DNA of 64,000 bases from Pelecanus crispus (taxonomy: Eukaryota; Chordata; Aves; Pelecaniformes; Pelecanidae). Under the pieces are notes generated by a model. The model did no database searches. It worked only from the letters and a program-made list of their open reading frames with translations, and was not told where the DNA came from. The position numbers and the translations under genes are program-made. The stretch is taken from assembly GCF_030463565.1 (NCBI RefSeq), contig NC_134645.1, forward strand, positions 875,501 to 939,500. Reading direction: 5' to 3'. This document shows positions 59,501 to 64,000 of this stretch, piece by piece; position 1 is the stretch's first letter, and each line of letters starts with the position of its first letter.

Positions 59501-61752
59501 TAGTGGGAACATCTGTTTGGAGAGAAAAAAAAAAAAGAAAGAAAAGGAAGAAACCAATCCACCTGGCTTTTGAAACATACTGAAACCATCTGAAGAATTG
59601 CATCTAATAATTACAGTCTCTGTAATTTTATACCAAAAATATCGCTGGAGGAGCATCATTGACATTTACTTACTCAGAATTGGAAGTCAAAATAGTAGGC
59701 TTTTGTTTCAAGTGGTACTGCTAAGAAAAATAGCTGAGGAGGTGAAAACTTGACTTAGACCTTCTAGAGCCGTGTTTCCTTTACAAAGTGCATTGTGTTC
59801 TGATGTGTTTGAGTTTACTTTTATTTTCTCCTTTTTGAGGATTATTTTGCCTCTTTCAAGTGAATGCACTTTATATTTCCCAATATTCAAGACAGAAGAA
59901 TAATAGGGGGGAAATCAAAATGTTACCCAAAGTGTATATTAGTGCTTGTACTGAATAGAAAAGTTAACAATTAAAACCACAATACTTTTCAACCTGCAAC
60001 AAATATTGTTCACATTTTCACACCTTGTAGAGTGTATCATATCAGGGTTCTCTGGTCCCCCATATTCCCAAGTTAAGTGTTGGGATTTTTGCATTGAGAC
60101 ACAGTAGTGCAACCTGTGTGCTGCCAGAAAAATACTACTTCTGTTCCTATTGAGACCTCTGTAATGGCTTTCTGACTGGCACAGTTCTGCCGTTTATACA
60201 ATTACGGAGAACTTGGAAATTCCTCCTCTGTCTCCTGCGTGCATTTCCCTGTTCAAGACGTAGTAGCAACTCTACACAAGTTGAAAATGTGTCCAGTTGT
60301 TACAGGCTCCTCAGCTTAGCCCCAGGGACTGGTTAACGCTATGGATAGACTGTGATTTCCTACTCTTTGCAAGAAATTTTTGTGCTTGGTTTTATCGGGC
60401 TTATGTGCACATGCTCGTGTGTTTTTTCTCGAGGGGGAGGAAAAAGGCATGAGGTACGTTACCGTGTCCTGAAGCTAAGGTTAAGATTCTGCTGTAAGGT
60501 CTTTTGTGTCGTTATGGTGCTAGGTCCTGTCTCTTTGGCTGTCTCCCTTAGTGACTCAAACCTAGCACATAGCAAGAGTACTTTGGCATAGAAGTCTATC
60601 TGCTGTTCTGTGCTGCCGAGGAAATGCCCGAGGTCTCCATTCACTGCCCAGTGAACTCACTCGCTCTAGTCTGGCTATGAAAAGTTAAGTGTCCCAACCT
60701 GAAGTCCAGAGTACCTTTAGAGGCAAGAGCTCTTTCTTTTCTAATCATGGGGACTCCTCTTTCTCCCGGTTCATGCTGGGCTAAATTTTGTCATCTTTAG
60801 TGACTGGGCTATGAGATTTTTTTTTTTTTTTTCTTTTACTTTTCTGATTTGTCTGATTTTGTTTCTCTATCTTAGGGCTGCGCATCCTGGAACTGGTATT
60901 ACCCTTTTCACTATGCTCCGTTTGCTTCTGACTTTGAGGGTATTGCAGACATGCCTTCAGACTTTGAGAAAGGCTCAAAACCGGTAGGGCATCTTTATTT
61001 ATTTATTCATGATTTAACAGCTCGCTGGAAGTGTCCTACATCTGCTTGTTTAATTTCAACAGTTTAAGCCTCTTGAACAACTTATGGGAGTATTTCCAGC
61101 TGCAAGTGGAAATTTTCTGCCACCAACTTGGAGGAAGCTCATGACAGATCCGGTAAGAATCCTTGTTGTATCCCTCTCTGTAAGGTTATGTCATCTTGCA
61201 GTTGTGTGAGCAGGACTTGCTGCTTCGACTTCAGGCAGAAAAATAATGGAGACCAGGAGGGAACGTTTTTGGTAGATTGCAGAGATTCTTCAAAGATCGT
61301 TAAAAGTAATTCTTGGAATTCACATGTTTCAGTGAGGAAAAATTATTTCCCGACTCTTTTACACTTCAGTAAGATTGTTTACTTTCTTATAGAAACCATG
61401 CAAAACTTAACTGGGGAGCAGATACCTTAACCCAGTTACCTGGAATTATTCTATCCTGCTTAATTTCTTGTTTTGATACTCTAAGTAACGGATATGCCCT
61501 ACCCCACTTTATGTTTAAATGGCAGTTAATAGCAGATGTTTCTATTAGTCAAAGTTCTTTGTATCCTCCTTAGCTTTGTGTTTGCTCACTCTCTGCGAAG
61601 CACAGTACTACATGGCATTCTGAATCAATTTCATAATTGGCTTTAATGATTTTTTTTTTTATTATTTTCTCAAATATAGGAATCAAGCATAATTGACTTC
61701 TACCCTGAAGATTTTGCTATTGATTTAAATGGGAAGAAATACGCTTGGCAAG
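37162..61752 (+). CDS. XRN2, nuclear 5'-3' exoribonuclease 2 (first 645 residues)
   Basis: XRN2 degrades 5'-monophosphorylated nuclear RNA processively. It removes the downstream transcript after poly(A)-site cleavage to release RNA polymerase II, and it trims pre-rRNA and snoRNA precursors. Twenty GT-AG exons keep phase throughout and give 645 codons plus one base; the family is about 950 residues, so the C-terminal third is beyond the window. The N-terminus [15 protein letters not shown] is diagnostic. Active-site acids are D54, D103, E203, E205, D233, D235 and D345, with H60. The 5'-phosphate pocket is K110, Q114, R117 and R118. A CCHC zinc knuckle (C263, C266, H271, C276) marks the nuclear paralogue rather than XRN1. 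A basic KEKRKRMK segment (419-426) may be a nuclear localisation signal. The Ser/Pro-rich linker (about 427-509) is regulatory in mammals. Nothing appears broken. Confidence 0.98.
37237..43931. other. XRN2 intron 1 (6.7 kb)
   Basis: GC-rich for the first 500 bases, then AT-rich unique sequence. It holds a run of 16 G (39896-39911) and several short poly(A) tracts. I see no retroelement, RNA gene or extra exon. A long open frame on the minus strand runs from 38235 back through exon 1 to 36955. Confidence 0.7.
39896..39911 (+). repeat. Poly(G) run
   Basis: Sixteen consecutive G on the transcribed strand inside XRN2 intron 1. It is prone to length polymorphism and sequencing error, and four-strand structures are possible. 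Confidence 0.85.
43932..44059 (+). CDS. XRN2 exon 2
   Basis: Residues 26-67 plus two bases of K68. The acceptor is GCGTTCACAG and the donor GACAA|GTAAGC. It contains [12 protein letters not shown] with catalytic D54 and H60. Confidence 0.97.
44140..44251 (+). CDS. XRN2 exon 3
   Basis: Completes K68 and encodes through V105, including [11 protein letters not shown] with catalytic D103. The donor GTA|GTAAGT is consensus. Confidence 0.97.
45481..45592 (+). CDS. XRN2 exon 4
   Basis: Residues 106-142 plus one base. It carries the 5'-phosphate pocket K110, Q114, R117 and R118 in [15 protein letters not shown]. The acceptor is CTTTTTTAG and the donor AAAG|GTAGAA. Confidence 0.97.
46705..46763 (+). 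CDS. XRN2 exon 5
   Basis: Completes residue 143 and encodes to 162, ending in DSNCITP. The acceptor is TTGCTCTAG and the donor CCG|GTAAGT. Confidence 0.96.
46843..46932 (+). CDS. XRN2 exon 6
   Basis: Residues 163-192, [15 protein letters not shown] onward to KNLT. Intron 5, just before it, is only 79 bases long. The donor is ACA|GTAAGT. Confidence 0.96.
48032..48104 (+). CDS. XRN2 exon 7
   Basis: Residues 193-216 plus one base. [13 protein letters not shown] carries the metal-binding acids E203 and E205. The acceptor is TGTTTCGCAG and the donor AGAG|GTAAAA. Confidence 0.97.
48211..48261 (+). CDS. XRN2 exon 8
   Basis: Residues 217-233 plus one base, ending HHCLCGAD with catalytic D233. The donor is ATG|GTGAGT. 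The two catalytic Asp residues D233 and D235 are split across intron 8. Confidence 0.96.
48605..48762 (+). CDS. XRN2 exon 9
   Basis: Residues 234-286. It begins with A234 and catalytic D235 ([14 protein letters not shown]) and contains the CCHC knuckle [14 protein letters not shown] (263-276) found in XRN2/Rat1-type nuclear enzymes. The acceptor is GATTGGTAG and the donor AAG|GTAAGA. Confidence 0.97.
49132..49206 (+). CDS. XRN2 exon 10
   Basis: Residues 287-311, HDQFADSLP onward to CVLRE. It is phase 0 at both ends. The acceptor is TTTATTTTAG and the donor GAG|GTATGT. Confidence 0.96.
49304..49437 (+). CDS. XRN2 exon 11
   Basis: Residues 312-355 plus two bases. [15 protein letters not shown] carries catalytic D345. 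The acceptor is GTGTGTTGCAG and the donor CAG|GTAGAT. Confidence 0.97.
49530..49587 (+). CDS. XRN2 exon 12
   Basis: Completes R356 and encodes [19 protein letters not shown] to residue 375. The acceptor is TTTGTTTTTAG and the donor GGG|GTAAAT. Confidence 0.96.
49674..49781 (+). CDS. XRN2 exon 13
   Basis: Residues 376-411, [15 protein letters not shown] onward to KKRKDDD. The donor GAT|GTAATT is weaker than the others in the gene. The acceptor is CATTTGCAG. Confidence 0.95.
49782..50856. other. XRN2 intron 13
   Basis: This 1.1-kb AT-rich intron contains a 33-T tract (50484-50516) inside a small segment bounded by 8-bp direct repeats. No exon or RNA gene is seen in the rest. Confidence 0.7.
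50474..50553 (-). mobile_element. Possible tiny poly(A)-tailed retroinsertion
   Basis: Read on the minus strand, 29 bases of unique sequence (50517-50545) end in a 33-base A tract. The unit is flanked by the direct repeat TGTCTCCT at 50474-50481 and 50546-50553. That is the layout of a severely 5'-truncated, LINE-driven retrocopy with a target duplication. The source transcript is not recognised, and simple poly(T) expansion is the alternative. Confidence 0.35.
50857..50901 (+). CDS. XRN2 exon 14 (45 bp)
   Basis: Residues 412-426, [15 protein letters not shown], strongly basic and a plausible nuclear localisation signal. The acceptor is TCTATTTAG and the donor AAG|GTAAAT. It is phase 0 at both ends, so skipping would keep the frame. 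Confidence 0.93.
50902..53611. other. XRN2 introns 14 and 15
   Basis: Two AT-rich introns (50902-52151 and 52284-53611) flank exon 15. No recognisable repeat family, RNA gene or extra exon is seen in them. Confidence 0.65.
52152..52283 (+). CDS. XRN2 exon 15
   Basis: Residues 427-470, beginning [10 protein letters not shown] and containing QFSP, where S439-P440 occupies the place of human Thr439-Pro440. The rest is a Ser/Pro/Asn-rich linker. The acceptor is TTACCTTTTAG and the donor TCT|GTAAGT. Confidence 0.94.
53612..53730 (+). CDS. XRN2 exon 16
   Basis: Residues 471-509 plus two bases. A Ser/Thr-rich start is followed by [19 protein letters not shown], a basic-then-acidic stretch conserved in vertebrate XRN2. 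The acceptor is CTGACCCTAG and the donor CAG|GTGAAG. Confidence 0.95.
53731..57116. other. XRN2 intron 16 (3.4 kb)
   Basis: AT-rich unique sequence with an A/C-rich low-complexity tract at about 55688-55770. That tract is the complement of the G/T-rich tracts seen in KIZ introns. No retroelement or exon is recognised. Confidence 0.65.
57117..57252 (+). CDS. XRN2 exon 17
   Basis: Completes R510 and encodes [15 protein letters not shown] onward to residue 555, ending VLRYYYQ. The acceptor is TGTTATGCAG and the donor CAG|GTACTT. Confidence 0.96.
57253..60875. other. XRN2 intron 17 (3.6 kb)
   Basis: AT-rich unique sequence with short A and T runs. A polypyrimidine stretch leads to the exon 18 acceptor. 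No retroelement, RNA gene or extra exon is recognised. Confidence 0.65.
60876..60983 (+). CDS. XRN2 exon 18
   Basis: Residues 556-591, [20 protein letters not shown] onward, a highly conserved XRN block. The acceptor is CTATCTTAG and the donor CCG|GTAGGG. Confidence 0.96.
61063..61152 (+). CDS. XRN2 exon 19
   Basis: Residues 592-621, [20 protein letters not shown] onward. Intron 18 before it is only 79 bases. The acceptor is TTTCAACAG and the donor CCG|GTAAGA. Confidence 0.96.
61153..61679. other. XRN2 intron 19
   Basis: This 527-bp AT-rich intron contains nothing recognisable apart from the T-rich tract before its acceptor. Confidence 0.7.
61680..61752 (+). CDS. XRN2 exon 20 (last in window)
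   Basis: Residues 622-645 plus one base, [18 protein letters not shown] onward, ending KKYAWQ. The donor CAAG|GTGAAA means the next exon starts with two bases. It is not found before the window ends. Confidence 0.95.
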
Positions 61753-62364
61753 GTGAAATTTCAACCTTTTTTTTTTTTTTTGCTATAGTCTATAGTTTTG
61801 ACCTTAGTCTTAAGAATCTATGTAAAAATAGCAAGAAAATGGAAAATTATCTTAGTGAGATAACGATGCAGCAGTCACACAGGCAACTTGTGTTACTTGG
61901 TGTGGGGGAGAAGTATTTTGCAGCAGGTATATTTTTGAAAAGAAATTAGTATGAAAAACAAATTATGGTTCAGTAACTGATTTAGGATTGGCAATGATTA
62001 TTAGTAATTTCAGCAGTCATTCTAGATTTGTTAATTTGTCCTGAACTAGATTAATCATTTTTCTACTTTTATCAGCCTTACTGTGTAATTGTCTTTTGTC
62101 TCCTTTGCATTTAATTAATGGATCTTGTTCTGTTCAATCAGTAGCTCATTAGTACCTTGCAAAAAATGCTTTGGGGAATATAGAAATATTTGGATGCATA
62201 CAAAGAATGAAAAAACAGCTACAGTATTTAATGCAGCTTCTTATTTCTTTAGAGAATATTGATTTTAAAGGTCTGCCAAATTTTGTAGCGGGTCACACTA
62301 TTCAGCCAATAGTGTAACATCTCAATTATAGGTATAAATAATGATTTGGGCACAAAATGAAACA

Positions 62365-62903
62365 CATTAAATTCCATCTGAGCATAAGAAAGCACATTTT
62401 TGCTCTGAGTGTGGTCAGACACTGGAACACATTTCCCAGAGAGGTGGTGGAGTTTCCATCCTTGGAGATATTCCAGACTCAGCTGGACATGGTCCTGGGC
62501 AACCTGAGCAGCCCATGACCATGCTGGAGCAGAGGGGATGGACTGGATGACCTCCAGAGGTTCCTGCAGCCCATGACCATGCTGGAGCAGAGGGGATGGG
62601 ACTGGATGACCTCCAGAGGTTGCTGCAGCCCATGACCATGACCATGCTGGAGCAGAGGGGATGGGACTGGATGACCTCCAGAGGTTCCTGCAGCCCATGA
62701 CCATGCTGGAGCAGAGGGGATGGGACTGGATGACCTCCAGAGGTTGCTGCAGCCCATGACCATGACCATGCTGGAGCAGAGGGGATGGGACTGGATGACC
62801 TCCAGAGGTTGCTGCAGCCCATGACCATGACCATGCTGGAGCAGAGGGGATGGACTGGATGACCTCTAGAGGTTCCTGCTGACATCAACGATTCTGTGAT
62901 TCT
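62365..62903 (+). mobile_element. CR1 LINE fragment with internal expansion
   Basis: A 5'-truncated CR1 3' end in + orientation. Landmarks are ACTGGAACACATTTCCCAGA, AGAGGTGGTGGAGTTTCCAT, CTTGGAGATATTCCAGACTC, and the tail ATTCTGTGATTCT at 62891-62903. Where a normal copy has one GAGCAG...GATGACCTCCAGAGG segment, this copy has six in tandem. Confidence 0.9.
62508..62876 (+). repeat. Minisatellite of 58-65 bp units, six copies, inside CR1
   Basis: The landmark CTGGAGCAGAGGGG recurs at 62524, 62582, 62647, 62706, 62771 and 62836, spaced 58, 65, 59, 65 and 65. The 6-bp length difference is a duplicated ATGACC, and a one-base change separates 58 from 59. The last bases of each unit alternate between TTCCT and TTGCT. 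Copies are nearly identical, so the expansion is recent or kept homogeneous. The repeat keeps minus-strand frames open, giving repetitive chance peptides. Confidence 0.95.
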
Positions 62904-64000
62904 TTCCCCAAGGCAGCTCACTTATGTTTTGAAGTAGCCACAGTTAGACACAAGAGTATCTGACCTCAGGACAGTGTTGCAAAAGCAAAGAGAATATTCC
63001 TAGGCATTATGAGATGTGTTGCATAGCAGGTTTTCCCTCTAACTTGAAGCCCTTTCTTACCCCTGTTCTAATTCCGGCAACTTCTCCGTAGTCCTTCTGT
63101 CCAGTTATCAAATCTACAGTCTAAAGCAGTAGTGTTTTAAGTAGCTCCCACATGCTTTCAGCAGCCTGTAACGTTACTTTTGATTCATTTAATGCTTAAT
63201 TGCATTGTAAACTCTTTGTTCTGGGTTAACATCTGGAATTCTCATGCTTAAGAGGCAGTTGTGAAACACATATTTTCCGAGCTGCAACTACAGACTATCT
63301 CAGTTAAAAAGCATTGAGTATACCTTGTCCTCTTAATGAAATGTTTGAAGATTTTCCTTTTAGAGATGTCATTACGCTTCTGAAAGCTCAGCACTGATCC
63401 TTTTTGCAATCTCCTGGGTTATGAACACTTCCCGCTTTGTTGTCATTCCACCAGTGTGTTGTGAAGGTGAAAATAAATTGTTTGTTTTCCAGGGTAGGCT
63501 TATCACTGTTTCCCTTCACAAGTAGTTACATTCCAGCTGAAATTTGAACATGGCTGAGGTCTGGGGCTGTCTTTGATAAAGCAGTAGTCAGTCTGCGTGA
63601 AGATTATCCTCATACGTCAGGAGCAGGGACAGGGCAGATTTCTTGTTTGGTGAGGTCGGCAACAGCAGGCTGTACAGCTCTGCTCCTCATTATTTCACAG
63701 TAGGCTAAATAAAATTCTGGTTCAGTTAAACTTCTGACATATTTAACACTTTATTTGAGGTTTGTTCCAAACTGGTTTTGTTAAGAGAGGGTGGGAGCTT
63801 CTGGTGTAGTTACACTTCAGGTGAAGTTTTACGTTGTCCCCTTTCCTTCAGCTCCAGGACAATAGTATTTGTTTAATAAAGCCATATAAAGATCTAACTT
63901 CTGAAGTAGAAGTGTTTCAGGCAGACCGAGTTCTAGATCGGGAGTCTAAGTCTGTTGAAGTCCAAAGTCTCGGTGAATGTTGTACCTTAGAGCGATGACG

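Larger units (their letters stand above)
61753..64000. other. XRN2 intron 20, incomplete
   Basis: Unique AT-rich sequence with one CR1 fragment (62365-62903) carrying an internal minisatellite. No XRN2 exon 21 could be recognised, so the intron runs past the right edge. Confidence 0.7.

Noticed and set aside
62249-62921. Minus-strand repetitive proteins of 96-168 codons
   Set aside because: These frames exist only because the CR1-derived minisatellite unit lacks stops in that direction. The same peptide block repeats in all frames with unit-length shifts.
1-64000. tRNA, rRNA or CRISPR
   Set aside because: No tRNA B-box-like GGTTCGAATCC with a paired acceptor stem, no rRNA-like conserved blocks, and no regularly spaced direct repeats with unique spacers were seen by eye. 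Intronic snoRNAs or microRNAs cannot be excluded without a covariance search.

Overview
The window is vertebrate nuclear DNA, almost certainly from a bird. Three things point there: CR1 LINE 3' ends carrying the ATTCTGTGATTCT-type tail typical of avian CR1, solo LTRs of a family I recognise as widespread in birds, and two orthologous vertebrate genes in the order KIZ then XRN2, both on the + strand. The LTR type suggests a non-galliform (neoavian) bird, but I cannot fix the species.

Region 1 (1-31.8 kb) is the 3' part of KIZ, which encodes the kizuna centrosomal protein. Eight coding exons can be placed (3442-3576, 4719-4883, 6204-6354, 10309-10468, 11482-11547, 21398-21497, 29651-29694, 31514-31617). 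Their intron phases agree at every junction and the joined frame is open for 307 codons up to a TAA. The 5' exons lie off the left edge. The large introns hold two CR1 fragments (6.87-7.25 kb), a solo LTR with a perfect 5-bp target duplication (19.4-19.9 kb), several CpG-rich patches and some low-complexity tracts.

Region 2 (31.8-37.0 kb) is the KIZ-XRN2 intergenic spacer. It starts with the KIZ poly(A) signals, then a second older LTR of the same family (32.1-32.7 kb), then mostly unique sequence. Part of that sequence looks like a candidate regulatory element (35.64-35.72 kb). It ends in a CpG-island promoter with YY1-, NRF1-, E-box- and ETS-like sites.

Region 3 (37.16 kb to the end) is XRN2, the nuclear 5'-3' exoribonuclease of the torpedo model of transcription termination. 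Twenty coding exons give 645 continuous codons with every expected catalytic and 5'-phosphate-pocket residue. The last third of the protein lies beyond the right edge. Introns here are AT-rich and CpG-poor compared with KIZ. The last visible intron holds a CR1 whose middle has expanded into a six-copy minisatellite.

The two genes are neighbours by conserved synteny and I see no functional link between them. I found no tRNA, rRNA or CRISPR, no intact retrovirus, and no convincing undescribed system. The items worth following up are the candidate non-coding regulatory blocks, extra KIZ coding exons, a Thr-to-Ser change at a known XRN2 regulatory phosphosite, the minisatellite inside CR1, and a tiny poly(A)-tailed insertion in an XRN2 intron.
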